From Hydrogenophaga pseudoflava (GTDB taxonomy: Bacteria > Pseudomonadota > Gammaproteobacteria > Burkholderiales > Burkholderiaceae_C), in NCBI RefSeq assembly GCF_031020795.1, contig NZ_JAVHJP010000002.1:1-64000 (forward strand): DNA of 64,000 nucleotides, written 5' to 3'. Positions 18,509 to 29,421 of this stretch are shown one piece after another. The notes under the pieces are model-generated. The model was not told where the DNA came from, did not search any database, and saw only the letters and a list, made by a program, of their open reading frames with translations. A program made the translations under genes and the position numbers. Numbering within the stretch: the first letter of the stretch is position 1; every line of letters begins with the position of its first letter.

Positions 18509-20605
18509 ATGGACGCGATTTCCCGTCTGCTGCAGCCGCGCAGCGTCGCCATCATCGGCGCCTCCGCCGATCCGACCAAAACCGCCGGCCGCCCGGTGGC
18601 CTATCTGCAGAAGCACGGTTTTGCCGGCCGCATCCTGCCGGTGAACCCCAAGGCCGACCGCATCGGCGACCTGCCGTGTTTTGCCGACATCGCGTCCTTG
18701 CCCGAGACGCCCGATGTCGCCATCGTGCTGCTGGGCGCCGAGCGTGCCCACCTCGCGGTGAAGGAGCTCTCGGCGCGTGGCTGCGCGGCCGCCATCGTGC
18801 TGGCCAGCGGCTACACCGAGACCGGCGCAGACGGCGCGCGCCGCCAGAAGCAGCTGGTGGAGGCGGCCGGGTCCATGCGCATCCTGGGCCCCAACACCAT
18901 CGGCCTGGTGAACCTGACGGACAACATCGTGCTCTCGGCCACCGGTGCGCTGGAGATGGACGAGTTCCCTGTGGGCGGCATCGGTGTGGTGTCGCAAAGC
19001 GGCGGCATCCTGGGCTCACTGCTGTCGCGGGCCGCGGCGCGCGGCATCGGTTTGTCCAAGCTGATCTCCACCAGCAACGAGGTGGACCTGGAGCTGGCCG
19101 ACTTCATCGACCACCTGGCCGATGATCCGGCCACGCAGGTGATCGCGCTGTACGTCGAGACCGTGCGCGACCCCGCCAAGTTCCGGGCCGCCTGTCTCAA
19201 GGCGGCGAGCAAGGGCAAGCCGGTGGTGGCCTTCAAGATCGGCCGCTCGGAAGCGGGCGCCCAGGCCGCCGTCTCGCACACCGGGGCCATGGCCGGTGCC
19301 GACCGCATGTACGACGCGCTGTTCAAGCAGGTGGGCGTGATCCGCGCGCAGACCTTCAACGACCTGCTGGACATCCCCGTGGCCCTGGCCACCGGCCGCC
19401 ACATGCGCGGACAGCGCGTGGCCATCCTCACCAGCACCGGCGGCGCCGGCACGCTGGTGTCCGACGACCTGGGCGTGGCCGGCTTCGAGACGCCGGCGCC
19501 CGACGCGGCCACGGCCGAGGCGCTGCGCGCCTTGCAGACGGGCAGCGAAGCCGTGCTGGACCGCAACCCGATCGACGTGACCCTGGCCGGCCTGCGACCC
19601 GACCTGCTGCGCGGCGCGATCCGTGCCCTGCTGGCCAGCCCGAGCTACGACGCGCTGGTGATCATCGTCGGCTCGTCCAGCCTGGCCATGCCCGAGCTGA
19701 TGGCCAACGCCATCCGCGACTGCCTGCCCGATTCGGACAAGCCGGTGATGGCCTACGTGAGCCCGCACGCGCCCGAAGTCGGCGCGCTGCTCACGCGCCA
19801 CGGCGTGCCCGCCTTTTCCGCGGCCGAAAGCTGCACCGCGGCGCTGGCCGCCATGTTCAAGGTCGGCGGCTTTGTCGCGCCGGTCGAAGAGAAGGAGGTG
19901 GGCAGCGCCGTTGTCGTGGGTGAGCTGCCCTCGGGTTCGCTGGACGAGGCGCAGGCCAAGCAGCTGTTCGCACGCTTCAACGTGCCCTGTGCGGCCGAAC
20001 GCATCGTCACCAACCCGGCCGAGGCCGAAGCCGCGGCGCGCGAGCTGGGCGGCCGTGTGGTGCTCAAGATCCTCTCGTCGCAGATCACGCACAAGAGCGA
20101 TGTGGGTGGTGTGGCCATTGGCCTCACGCCCGAGACCGTGGGCGAGCGCCTGGTCACCATGGCCAGCGATGTGCAGGCCAAGGCCTGTGTGCGCCCCGAC
20201 CGCTTCCTGGTGCAGGAGATGGTGGGCGGCGGCACCGAGCTGATCCTGGGCATGCACCGCGATGCGCTGGGTACGGCTGTGCTGCTGGGCATGGGCGGCG
20301 TGACGGCCGAGCTGTTCAAGGACACCACCATGCGCCTGCTGACGCAGGACGCGCAGGGCCTGCACGCGCTGAGCCGCGCCGACGCGCTCTCGATGGCGAA
20401 AGAACTCAAGACTTGGCCGCTGCTCGACGGCTTCCGGGGCCGGCCCAAGGCCGACGTGGAGGCGCTGGTGGACGCCATCGTGGCCTTCTCCCGCATGGCG
20501 GCCCAACTGGGCGACCGCCTGGTGGAAGCCGAGATCAACCCGGTGTTCGTGCGCGCGCAAGGCCAGGGCGTGAGCGCCGCCGACGGCGTCGTCGTGCTGG
20601 CCTGA
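18509..20605 (+). CDS. ADP-forming acyl-CoA synthetase (acetate-CoA ligase type, fused)
   Basis: A 698-aa fused NDP-forming acyl-CoA synthetase. An N-terminal CoA-binding Rossmann domain (VAIIGASADPTKTAG) leads, followed by the succinyl-CoA-synthetase-like alpha domain with the conserved SHTGAMAG His motif (phospho-His). A C-terminal ATP-grasp domain (from about 480; LKILSSQITHKSDVGGV) completes the beta-type half. The enzyme activates a carboxylic acid to its CoA ester using ATP and releasing ADP. In this operon it likely provides the entry step for the acid bound by the TTT receptor. Confidence 0.88.
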   Translation: MDAISRLLQPRSVAIIGASADPTKTAGRPVAYLQKHGFAGRILPVNPKADRIGDLPCFADIASLPETPDVAIVLLGAERAHLAVKELSARGCAAAIVLASGYTETGADGARRQKQLVEAAGSMRILGPNTIGLVNLTDNIVLSATGALEMDEFPVGGIGVVSQSGGILGSLLSRAAARGIGLSKLISTSNEVDLELADFIDHLADDPATQVIALYVETVRDPAKFRAACLKAASKGKPVVAFKIGRSEAGAQAAVSHTGAMAGADRMYDALFKQVGVIRAQTFNDLLDIPVALATGRHMRGQRVAILTSTGGAGTLVSDDLGVAGFETPAPDAATAEALRALQTGSEAVLDRNPIDVTLAGLRPDLLRGAIRALLASPSYDALVIIVGSSSLAMPELMANAIRDCLPDSDKPVMAYVSPHAPEVGALLTRHGVPAFSAAESCTAALAAMFKVGGFVAPVEEKEVGSAVVVGELPSGSLDEAQAKQLFARFNVPCAAERIVTNPAEAEAAARELGGRVVLKILSSQITHKSDVGGVAIGLTPETVGERLVTMASDVQAKACVRPDRFLVQEMVGGGTELILGMHRDALGTAVLLGMGGVTAELFKDTTMRLLTQDAQGLHALSRADALSMAKELKTWPLLDGFRGRPKADVEALVDAIVAFSRMAAQLGDRLVEAEINPVFVRAQGQGVSAADGVVVLA

Positions 20606-20614
20606 GGAACGCGC

Positions 20615-22669
20615 ATGACGCCACGTGTGCATCTGGAGCAGGATGGCGGGATCGCCGTCATCGTGATCGACAACCCGCCCATCAACGCCGGCTCGGCCGC
20701 TGTGCGGCAGGGGCTGATGGGCGCCATCGAGGCCCTGCGCAGCGACGACACGCTGGAGGGCGCGGTGCTCATCGGCGCCGGCAACACCTTCATCGCCGGC
20801 TCCGACCTGCGCGAGTTCGGCCAGCCGCTGACCGAGCCGCAACTGCCTGCCGTGATCGCCGCCATCGAAGCCTGCGGCAAACCTGTGGTGGCCGCGCTGC
20901 ACGGCGCAGCGCTGGGTGGCGGCTTTGAACTCGCACTCGGCTGCGACGCCCGCGTTGCCGCACCGGGCACAGTGGTCGGTCTGCCCGAGGTGACGCTGGG
21001 CATCATCCCCGGCGCGGGCGGCACGCAGCGCCTGCCGCGCATCGTGGGCATTCCCCGCGCGATCCGGATGATCTGCTCGGGCGAACGGCTGCCCGCCACG
21101 GCGGCGCTCGACGCCGGGCTGGTGGATGTGATAGCCACTGAGGGCTTGCGCGCCACAGCGGTGGCCCACGCCCGGCAGCTCAAGGGACAGAAGCGGCTGG
21201 TGCGTGACCGGGAGGTGCCGCCAGCCGTGAGCGCGGACGTGGCAGCGGCAACGACCGCAGCGCTCGAGGCCGGCAAGCGCCGGCCTGCGGTGCAGGCGGC
21301 CATCGACGCCATCACGGCGACCGCCCAGGTCGGCTTCGACGACGGTCTGGCCGACGAGCGCGCGGTGTTCCAGCGGCTGCGTGTCTCGCGCGAGGCCTTC
21401 GCGCTGCGCCACCAGTTCTTTGCCGAGCGCGACAGCGCCAAACACCCGTCGCTGGGCGAGGCCACGCCGCGCACGGTGGAGCGCGTGGCGGTGATCGGCG
21501 CCGGCACCATGGGCTCGGGCATTGCCATTGCCGCGCTCGACGCCGGCTACCGCGTGCTGCTGCTGGAGCAGGACGCCGCCGCGCTGGAGCGCGGCACCGG
21601 ACGCATCCACGCGCACTATGCCTCGCGGGTGCAGGGTGGCAAGCTCAGCGCCAGTGCCGCCGCGGCCTGCGAAGCCCGCCTGCAGACCAGCCTGGACTGG
21701 GCCGAGCTGGCCAGTGCCGATCTGGTCATCGAGGCGGTGTTCGAAGAACTGGGCGTGAAGCAGCAGGTGTTCCGGCGCATCGACGCCGTGGCACGCTCTG
21801 GTGCGGTGCTGGCCTCCAACACCTCGTACCTGGACCTCGATGCCATCGCGGCGGCCACCTCACGGCCACACGACGTGATCGGCCTGCACTTCTTCAGCCC
21901 GGCCCACGTCATGAAGCTGATGGAAGTGGTGCGCGGCCAGGCGTCTGCGCCCGACGCGCTGGCCACGGGGCTGGCGGTGGGCAAGCGCCTGAAGAAGCTG
22001 CCGGTGCTGACCGGCAACGCATTCGGTTTCATCGGCAACCGGCTGTACGCGGCCTACCGGCGCCAGTGCGAATTCATGGTGGAAGAGGGCGCCTGGCCCG
22101 AGCAGGTGGACGCCGCGCTGCAGGGCTTCGGCTTTGCCATGGGACCGTTCGCGGTGGCCGACCTGTCGGGGCTGGACATCGCCTGGCGCATGCGCCAGGC
22201 CCTGGCCGCCAAGCGCGACCCGCAGGCCCGCTATGTGCACATTCCCGACCGACTGTGCGAGGCCGGTCGGCTGGGCCGCAAGACCGGTGCGGGCTACTAC
22301 CGCTACCCCGAAGGCGGCCACGGCCCGCAGGTGGACGAGGCGGTGCACACCCTCATCGCGCAGGCCCGTGCGGACAAGGGCCTGCAGCCTCGCGAGCTCG
22401 GCGACGACGAGATCGTGCGCCGCGCGCTGCTGGCCATCGTCAACGAGGCTGCGCTGCTGCTGGCCGAAGGCGTGGCCGAGCGCGCCACCGACGTGGACGT
22501 GGTGCTGGTCAACGGCTATGGTTTCCCGCGCTGGGAGGGCGGCGCCGTGTTCTGGGCACGCGAGCGCGGTGCCGAAGCGCTGCAGGACGACATGCGTTGG
22601 CTGGCCGAACTCAGCGGGCCGGGCTTTGTGGCCGGCGACCTGCGCCACCTGCTCACACCGGAGAACTGA
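20615..22669 (+). CDS. Bifunctional enoyl-CoA hydratase / 3-hydroxyacyl-CoA dehydrogenase (FadB-like)
   Basis: A 684-aa beta-oxidation fusion. Residues 1 to about 190 are a crotonase domain (PPINAGSAAVR, GAALGGGFELALGCDARVA). From about 290 there is an NAD-binding 3-hydroxyacyl-CoA dehydrogenase (VAVIGAGTMGSGIAIAAL) with the catalytic GLHFFSPAHVMKLMEV His region. A C-terminal 3HCDH repeat follows to about 675. Shorter than E. coli FadB and of the peroxisomal/dicarboxylate-like type. It should hydrate and oxidise an enoyl-CoA made by the upstream ligase. Spacing to neighbours is 9 nt and 2 nt. Confidence 0.9.
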   Translation: MTPRVHLEQDGGIAVIVIDNPPINAGSAAVRQGLMGAIEALRSDDTLEGAVLIGAGNTFIAGSDLREFGQPLTEPQLPAVIAAIEACGKPVVAALHGAALGGGFELALGCDARVAAPGTVVGLPEVTLGIIPGAGGTQRLPRIVGIPRAIRMICSGERLPATAALDAGLVDVIATEGLRATAVAHARQLKGQKRLVRDREVPPAVSADVAAATTAALEAGKRRPAVQAAIDAITATAQVGFDDGLADERAVFQRLRVSREAFALRHQFFAERDSAKHPSLGEATPRTVERVAVIGAGTMGSGIAIAALDAGYRVLLLEQDAAALERGTGRIHAHYASRVQGGKLSASAAAACEARLQTSLDWAELASADLVIEAVFEELGVKQQVFRRIDAVARSGAVLASNTSYLDLDAIAAATSRPHDVIGLHFFSPAHVMKLMEVVRGQASAPDALATGLAVGKRLKKLPVLTGNAFGFIGNRLYAAYRRQCEFMVEEGAWPEQVDAALQGFGFAMGPFAVADLSGLDIAWRMRQALAAKRDPQARYVHIPDRLCEAGRLGRKTGAGYYRYPEGGHGPQVDEAVHTLIAQARADKGLQPRELGDDEIVRRALLAIVNEAALLLAEGVAERATDVDVVLVNGYGFPRWEGGAVFWARERGAEALQDDMRWLAELSGPGFVAGDLRHLLTPEN

Positions 22670-22671
22670 CC

Positions 22672-23997
22672 ATGCACGCCGTTGAAACATTCGCGCGCTT
22701 TGCCGCAGGCTTTGCCCGGACGCCCTTGCCGTCCGAGGTGGCGCACCACGCCCAGCGCGCCGTGATCGACTGGTACGCCTCGATCTACCCTGGCCTGGAC
22801 ACCCCTGCGGTGCAGGTGCTGATGCAGATCCTGGCCGACGACCTGGACCGGGGCGCTGCCCGGCTGGTGCAGGGCCGAAACGCCACCCCGCGCGCCGCCG
22901 CCCTGATCCAGGGCACGGCCGCCCACGCCGCCGAGGTGGACGACAGCTTCCGCGACGCCATGTACCACCCCGGCGCGGCCACCATCGCCGCCGCGCTGGC
23001 CGTGGCGCAACCCACAGCGGCGGGCGGTCCCGCGTTCCTGCGCGCCGTGGTGCTGGGCTACGAAATCTCCACCCGCATCGGCGTGGTGATGGGGCGCCCG
23101 CACTACCGGTACTGGCACAACACCGGCACCATAGGCAGCTTTGGCGCCGCCGCCGCCGCGGCGAGTCTGCTGCAGCTGGACGAGGCGGCCTTCGCCCACG
23201 CCCTGGCCATCGCCGCCACCATGACCGCAGGTCTGCAGCAGGCCTTCCGCCTGGAAGCCATGGCCAAACCGCTGCACGCGGGGCGTGCAGCCGAGGCCGG
23301 CGTGCTGGCCGCACAACTGGCCGCGGGCGGCCTGCGCAGCTCGCTCGATGTCCTGGAAGGCGAATCCGGGCTGGGCCAGGCCATGAGCGAAGGCCCCGAC
23401 TGGTCCGCCGTGGGCGCCACGCTGGGCACCGACTTCCACATCACCCGCCTGACCTTCAAGAACCACATCGGTTGCGGCCACACCTTCGCCGCCATCGACG
23501 GCGCCCTGGCCTTGCAGCAGCAACACGGCTTCACCCACGCCGACATCGAAACCGTGTCGCTCGGGGTCTACCAGCCCACGCTGGACATCGCGCCGCACGT
23601 GGACCCGCAGAACGCCGACCAGGCGCGCTTCAGCCTGCACTACATGGTGGCCAGCGCGCTGGTGCACGGCAGCGTGCGCCTCTCGGCCTTCGAGCCGGAC
23701 CGGCTGAACGACCCGGCCACACGGGCGCTGATGCAGCGCATCCACAAGGCGCTGGACCCGGCCGTGGACGCCGCCTTCCCGGGCCGGCGCGGTGCGCGCG
23801 TGACCATCACCCTGCGCGACGGCCGCCAGCTCACGCGGTTGCAGCCCGACCGCAAGGGCGACCCGGAACTGCCGCTGTCCGACGCCGACCTCGAAGGCAA
23901 GCTGATGGAGCTGGCCACACCGGTGATCGGCGAGGCCCAGGCCCGCGCGCTGCTGGGCCGCATCTGGCAACTGCACCAGAGCACGAACCTTCCCTGA
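22672..23997 (+). CDS. MmgE/PrpD family protein
   Basis: A 441-aa member of the MmgE/PrpD fold, which includes 2-methylcitrate dehydratase and cis-aconitate decarboxylase. Visible family segments are the N-terminal helical domain (VIDWYASIYPG), GTAAHAAEVDDSF, the GTIGSFGAAAAAA region and FKNHIGCGHTFAAIDGA. The enzyme probably dehydrates, isomerises or decarboxylates a polycarboxylate. Within this operon it would shape the acid before or after CoA activation. The exact reaction is unknown. Confidence 0.85.
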   Translation: MHAVETFARFAAGFARTPLPSEVAHHAQRAVIDWYASIYPGLDTPAVQVLMQILADDLDRGAARLVQGRNATPRAAALIQGTAAHAAEVDDSFRDAMYHPGAATIAAALAVAQPTAAGGPAFLRAVVLGYEISTRIGVVMGRPHYRYWHNTGTIGSFGAAAAAASLLQLDEAAFAHALAIAATMTAGLQQAFRLEAMAKPLHAGRAAEAGVLAAQLAAGGLRSSLDVLEGESGLGQAMSEGPDWSAVGATLGTDFHITRLTFKNHIGCGHTFAAIDGALALQQQHGFTHADIETVSLGVYQPTLDIAPHVDPQNADQARFSLHYMVASALVHGSVRLSAFEPDRLNDPATRALMQRIHKALDPAVDAAFPGRRGARVTITLRDGRQLTRLQPDRKGDPELPLSDADLEGKLMELATPVIGEAQARALLGRIWQLHQSTNLP

Positions 23998-24008
23998 AGA
24001 GAGACCTC

Positions 24009-25211
<1,203 letters not shown>

Positions 25212-25224
25212 GGGACTTCGTTAT

Positions 25225-25239
25225 TTCCATTCTGTGGAA
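25225..25239. promoter_or_regulatory. Palindromic IclR operator candidate, copy 2
   Basis: TTCCATTCTGTGGAA, arms TTCCA/TGGAA, near-identical to the site at 16592-16606. It lies between the thiolase stop and the second TTT binding protein gene, so that gene probably has its own promoter under the same IclR protein. Confidence 0.6.
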
Positions 25240-25311
25240 GTGATGGGGTGTGCCGATCGGGCCCGACCTCTAGAGTGACCACCGCTCTTTCAATCAACAC
25301 CGGAGACATGC

Positions 25312-26298
25312 ATGAACCCCTCTTGCCACTTCAGCCTCAAAGCCTTTTCCAAGGCCGCGGCGGCCTTCACCACCGCCCTGGTCGTGGGCCTGTCCAGTGC
25401 CCACGCCTTCCCCGACAAACCCATCAAGCTGGTGGTGCCGTTCGCCCCCGCCGGTGGCACGGACCTGATCGCCCGCACGCTGGCGGTGGAGTTGGCCAGG
25501 GAGCTGGGGCAGCCGGTGGTGGTGGACAACAAGCCGGGCGCCAGCACCCTCATCGGCACGGATCTGGTGGCCAAGAGCGCACCCGATGGCTACACGTTGG
25601 TGGTCTCGTCGATCGCCCACGCAGTCAACCCCAGCCTGATGGCGAAGATGCCCTACTCGACCGAGAAGGACTTTGCGCCCGTGTCCATGATCGTGCGTTC
25701 GCCCAACGTGCTGGTGGTGCGCGCCGACAGCCCGTTCAAGTCGCTCAAGGACATCATTGCCGCCGCGAAAGCCGATCCGGACAAGCTCACCTACGCATCG
25801 CCCGGCAACGGCACCTCGTCCCACCTGGCCGGAGCGCTGTTCGCCGACATGGCCAAGGTCCAGATCAAGCACGTGGCCTACAAGGGTTCGGGCCCCGCGC
25901 TCACCGATCTGCTGGGCGGTCAGACCGAAATGATCTTTGCCACCTCTGGCTCGGTGGGTGGCTTCATCGACAGCGGCAAGCTGCGGGCACTGGCCATCAC
26001 CTCGGCCGCGCGCTCCACAGCCTATCCCGGTGTGCCGACCGTGGCCGAATCCGGTGTGCCCGGCTACGCCACCGAAGGCTGGTACGGCTTCTACGCGCCG
26101 GCCGGCACGCCCGCGGCCGTGATCGACAAACTGAACGCGGCCACGCGCAAGGCCGCCAGCAGCGAGATCTTCAAGTCCAAGGTGGTGAGCGAGGGCATGG
26201 TCGTGCAGACCGGCACGCCGGCCGAGTTCGACGCCTTCGTGCGCGCCGAAATCCTGCGTTGGTCCAAGATCGTCAAGGCCGATGTGCTCGCCAAGTGA
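25312..26298 (+). CDS. Tripartite tricarboxylate transporter (Bug-type) binding protein 2
   Basis: A 328-aa Bug/TctC-family receptor with a signal peptide (MNPSCHFSLKAFSK... to SSAHA, about 32 residues) and the family motif KLVVPFAPAGGTDLIARTL. It is strikingly similar along its length to binding protein 1 (KSAPDGYTLVV, IAHAVNPSLM, PNVLVVRADSPFKS), suggesting gene duplication within the cluster and related ligands. It has its own IclR-type palindrome about 75 nt upstream. A class III CoA-transferase follows 10 nt downstream. Confidence 0.9.
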   Translation: MNPSCHFSLKAFSKAAAAFTTALVVGLSSAHAFPDKPIKLVVPFAPAGGTDLIARTLAVELARELGQPVVVDNKPGASTLIGTDLVAKSAPDGYTLVVSSIAHAVNPSLMAKMPYSTEKDFAPVSMIVRSPNVLVVRADSPFKSLKDIIAAAKADPDKLTYASPGNGTSSHLAGALFADMAKVQIKHVAYKGSGPALTDLLGGQTEMIFATSGSVGGFIDSGKLRALAITSAARSTAYPGVPTVAESGVPGYATEGWYGFYAPAGTPAAVIDKLNAATRKAASSEIFKSKVVSEGMVVQTGTPAEFDAFVRAEILRWSKIVKADVLAK

Positions 26299-26308
26299 GG
26301 CGTCGGCT

Positions 26309-27502
26309 ATGAAGCCTGTTCTCCAAGGAGTCCGGGTGCTGGACCTGACCCATGTGCTGGCCGGTCCGTTCGCAGGCTACCAGCTCGCGGTCATGGGCGC
26401 GGAGGTCATCAAGATCGAATCACCCGAGGAGCCCGACCAGGCCCGATACCAGGGCTCGGACGTCGCGCTCAACGACGCCGGCATGGGCACGGCCTATCTG
26501 TCGCAGGCGTCGAACAAGAAGTCCCTGACGCTCAACCTCAAGACCGAGGCGGGGCGACAGGTGCTGCGGCAGCTGGTGCTGACCGCCGATGTGCTGATCG
26601 AGAACTGCCGCCCCGGAGCGTTCGACGCGCTGGGCCTGGGTTATGCGGACCTGTCGGCCCTCAACCCGCGGCTGGTCTACTGCTCCATCTCGGCCTTCGG
26701 CAGCACCGGCCCAAAACGCGAGCTGACCGCCTACGACGGCGTGGTGCAGGCCTACGCCGGGATGATGGCCATGACCGGCGAGCCGGGCACGGCGCCCGTG
26801 AAATGCGGCGCACCCGTGGTGGACTACGCCACCGGCACCACCGCCGCCATGGCCATCCTCGCGGCGCTGCTGCAGCGCGGCCAGGACGACGGCCTGGGTC
26901 AGTTCGTCGAGGTGGCGATGTCGGACGTGGCGATGATCCTCGCCAGCTCGCACCTGACCGGCTACCTCTGGAACGGCGCACACCCGGAGCAGAAGGGCAA
27001 CCGCTACCCGTTTGCCACCATCGGCTGCTACCAGGCCAGCGACGCGCCGCTGATGGTCTCGGCCTCCAACCTGCGGCAGCAGCGGCGGCTGTGGGAAGCG
27101 CTGGGGCGCCCCGATCTGGTCAAGCACAACAACCGGGACCGGATCAAGGCCCATGCCGAAGAGGCCGAGGCACTGACCCGGATCATCGCCACCGGAACCG
27201 TGAGCCACTGGGAGCACCTGCTGCGTGAACACCGCGTGCCGGTGTCCCGGGTGCAGCGCATGGAGGCCATGCTGGCGGACGAGCATGTGCGGAGCCGCCA
27301 GGTGCTGTACCGGTTCGCCGACGAGGCCGGTGCGCTGGCGGGGCTGACCGTTCCGGTGTCCGGCTTTCAGCTCTCGCGTTGCCCGGTGCAGGTCACCTCA
27401 CCGCCACAAGCCGTGGGCGCGCAGAACCAGGAGCTGCTCACGGCCCTGGGCTATTCGCCCGCCGACATCGACGCCCTGCGCGCCCAGGGCGTGATCGCCT
27501 GA
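26309..27502 (+). CDS. Class III (CaiB/BaiF) CoA-transferase
   Basis: A 397-aa family III CoA-transferase. N-terminal GVRVLDLTHVLAGPFAGYQLA and INxK-like region NKKSLTLNLKT are typical. The catalytic Asp is expected within AYDGVVQAYAG. It moves CoA between acids, for example from succinyl-CoA or the product ester to the free substrate, giving a second, ATP-free activation route beside the ADP-forming ligase. ATG 26309 starts 10 nt after the TTT receptor stop. Its pairing with that receptor is a common Burkholderiales arrangement. Confidence 0.9.
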   Translation: MKPVLQGVRVLDLTHVLAGPFAGYQLAVMGAEVIKIESPEEPDQARYQGSDVALNDAGMGTAYLSQASNKKSLTLNLKTEAGRQVLRQLVLTADVLIENCRPGAFDALGLGYADLSALNPRLVYCSISAFGSTGPKRELTAYDGVVQAYAGMMAMTGEPGTAPVKCGAPVVDYATGTTAAMAILAALLQRGQDDGLGQFVEVAMSDVAMILASSHLTGYLWNGAHPEQKGNRYPFATIGCYQASDAPLMVSASNLRQQRRLWEALGRPDLVKHNNRDRIKAHAEEAEALTRIIATGTVSHWEHLLREHRVPVSRVQRMEAMLADEHVRSRQVLYRFADEAGALAGLTVPVSGFQLSRCPVQVTSPPQAVGAQNQELLTALGYSPADIDALRAQGVIA

Positions 27503-27539
27503 ACCGGCATCTCCCAACACCTTGAATTCACAGACCCCC

Positions 27540-28538
27540 ATGAAACCGTCCAGCCGATCCACCCCTCTGCCGCGCCGACACCTGATCCTGGCCGCAGCCC
27601 TGGCCTGCGCATCCCTGCCCGCGCTGGCACAAACCACCTCCAGTTTCCCCGCCAAACCGGTGCGCCTGGTGGTGCCGTTTCCCGCTGGCGGCGGCACCGA
27701 CAACATGGCCCGGGCCCTGGCCGACAGCCTGTCGAAGATGTGGGGCCAGACGGTCGTCGTGGACAACAAGGCCGGTGCCGGCACCGTGGTGGGCAACGAC
27801 TTCGTGTCCAAGAGCGCGCCCGACGGGCTCACGCTGCTGCTCAACACCAGCGCCGTGGCCATCGTGCCCGGTCTGAACCCCAGGCTGCCGTACCCCGCCG
27901 AAACCGGGCTGAGCGCGGTGACCACGCTCGGTCATGCGCCCAATGTGGCGGTGGTGCGGCCCGACAGCCCGATCCGCTCGGCCTCCGACTTTCTGGCGCA
28001 GGTGCGGGCCCAGCCCGGGCGCTTCACCTACGGTTCGGCTGGCAACGGCACCTCCACCCACCTGGCGGCCGAGCTGCTCAAGACCACGGCCAAGGTGTTC
28101 ATGGTCCATGTGCCCTACCGCGGCGCCACCCCGGCCATGACCGACCTCATGGGCGGGCAGATCGACCTGGCCTTCGGCACCCTGCCCAGCGTCGCGCCCT
28201 ACCTGGCCAACGGCAAGCTGCGTGCGCTCGCCGTCACCAGCGCCACGCGCACGGCCCTGCTGCCCGATGTGCCCACCTTCGCCGAATCGGGGCTCGCCGG
28301 GTACGCCGCGCCGGTCTGGTACGGCATCTTCGTGGCCGGTGGCACACCGGCGCCGCTGGTGCAGCAGCTCTACCAGTCGATCCAGCGGGCCGCCGACAGC
28401 GAAGAGTTCCGCAAGCGCATCCGGGCCGAAGGGCTGACGCTGACCCTGGACCCGTCGGCCGCGGCCGACGCGCTCTACCGCGCCGACATCGCCAAGTGGA
28501 AGAAGGTGATCCAGGTCCAGTCCATCAAGGCGGACTGA
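27540..28538 (+). CDS. Tripartite tricarboxylate transporter (Bug-type) binding protein 3
   Basis: A 332-aa Bug/TctC receptor. The signal peptide has a basic start (SSRSTPLPRRHLIL) and ends near LPALA, followed by the motif RLVVPFPAGGGTDNMARAL and TYGSAGNGTSTHLAAEL. It is more distant from the other two receptors in this cluster. No strong Shine-Dalgarno is visible ahead of ATG 27540; an in-frame TTG lies six codons upstream. The downstream hydrolase starts 2 nt after its stop, implying translational coupling. Confidence 0.88.
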   Translation: MKPSSRSTPLPRRHLILAAALACASLPALAQTTSSFPAKPVRLVVPFPAGGGTDNMARALADSLSKMWGQTVVVDNKAGAGTVVGNDFVSKSAPDGLTLLLNTSAVAIVPGLNPRLPYPAETGLSAVTTLGHAPNVAVVRPDSPIRSASDFLAQVRAQPGRFTYGSAGNGTSTHLAAELLKTTAKVFMVHVPYRGATPAMTDLMGGQIDLAFGTLPSVAPYLANGKLRALAVTSATRTALLPDVPTFAESGLAGYAAPVWYGIFVAGGTPAPLVQQLYQSIQRAADSEEFRKRIRAEGLTLTLDPSAAADALYRADIAKWKKVIQVQSIKAD

Positions 28539-28540
28539 GC

Positions 28541-29389
28541 ATGGCGGGGTGTGGGCCGGGCCGGGCCGCCGCCTGCGCGCGGATCGCGGCGCTGGCGTCG
28601 GCCTGCGAGCGCATCGTGCAGCCGGTGCTCGGGCAGCAGCTGGTCTGGCGCAGGGTGGGCAGTGGGCCGCCTCTGGTGCTGCTGCACGGCGGCCACGGCA
28701 GCTGGCTCCATTGGGCCCGCGTGGTCCCCGCGCTTTCGCCCGGCTTCAGCCTGTGGATGCCCGACATGCCCGGCTACGGTGACACCACGCTCACGCCCAC
28801 CGGGGGGCTCGCCGAGCTTGTCACCCAGTTGCGGCAGGGCCTGGATGCGCTGCTGGGGGCCCACACGCCCATCCTTCTGGCGGGTTTTTCCTTCGGCGGC
28901 CTGGTCAGTGCCCAGCTGGCCGCACAGCGCGGGCATGTGCAGCGCCTGGTGCTGATCGGTCCAGCGGGACATGGCGGCCCCCGCCGGCAGACCATCACGC
29001 CCTTGCCCTGGCGGCATCTGGACCCTGAGCAGGATCCGGCCGAATGGGCAGATCGCATGCGCCACAACCTGCTCGCGCAGATGCTGCACAGCGAGGCCGC
29101 GGTGGATGCGCTGGCGTTGGAGATCCAGTGGCGCGGCTGTCTGAACACCCGGTTTCGCAGCAAACCGTTTTCCCGCTCGGACGCGCTCGCGCCGGCGCTG
29201 GGCCGCTACCCCGGGGAGGTCCTGACCATCTGGGGCGAGCACGATGTCACCGCTGTGCCTCGCGAACTGGCCGATGGTGTGGCACCGCAGGGCGCGCCGC
29301 GCAGGACGGTGGTGGTGGATGGCGCGGGGCACTGGCTCATGCACGAACGTCCCGCCGCCACCGCCCAGCTGATGCGACGCGGGGCCTGA
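28541..29389 (+). CDS. Alpha/beta hydrolase
   Basis: A 282-aa alpha/beta-hydrolase-fold enzyme. The oxyanion/HG motif is VLLHGGHGSW, the nucleophile Ser is in GFSFGG, a likely acid is in WGEHDV and the catalytic His is in GAGHW. It could hydrolyse an ester, lactone or C-C bond of the substrate class served by this cluster. The first ~35 residues (MAGCGPGRAAACARIAAL...) are unusual for the fold, so a start further in is possible. Last gene of the plus-strand cluster and convergent with tctA. Confidence 0.85.
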   Translation: MAGCGPGRAAACARIAALASACERIVQPVLGQQLVWRRVGSGPPLVLLHGGHGSWLHWARVVPALSPGFSLWMPDMPGYGDTTLTPTGGLAELVTQLRQGLDALLGAHTPILLAGFSFGGLVSAQLAAQRGHVQRLVLIGPAGHGGPRRQTITPLPWRHLDPEQDPAEWADRMRHNLLAQMLHSEAAVDALALEIQWRGCLNTRFRSKPFSRSDALAPALGRYPGEVLTIWGEHDVTAVPRELADGVAPQGAPRRTVVVDGAGHWLMHERPAATAQLMRRGA

Positions 29390-29421
29390 CTGGGGCATGA
29401 GGCCTGCCCACCGCTTGCGGC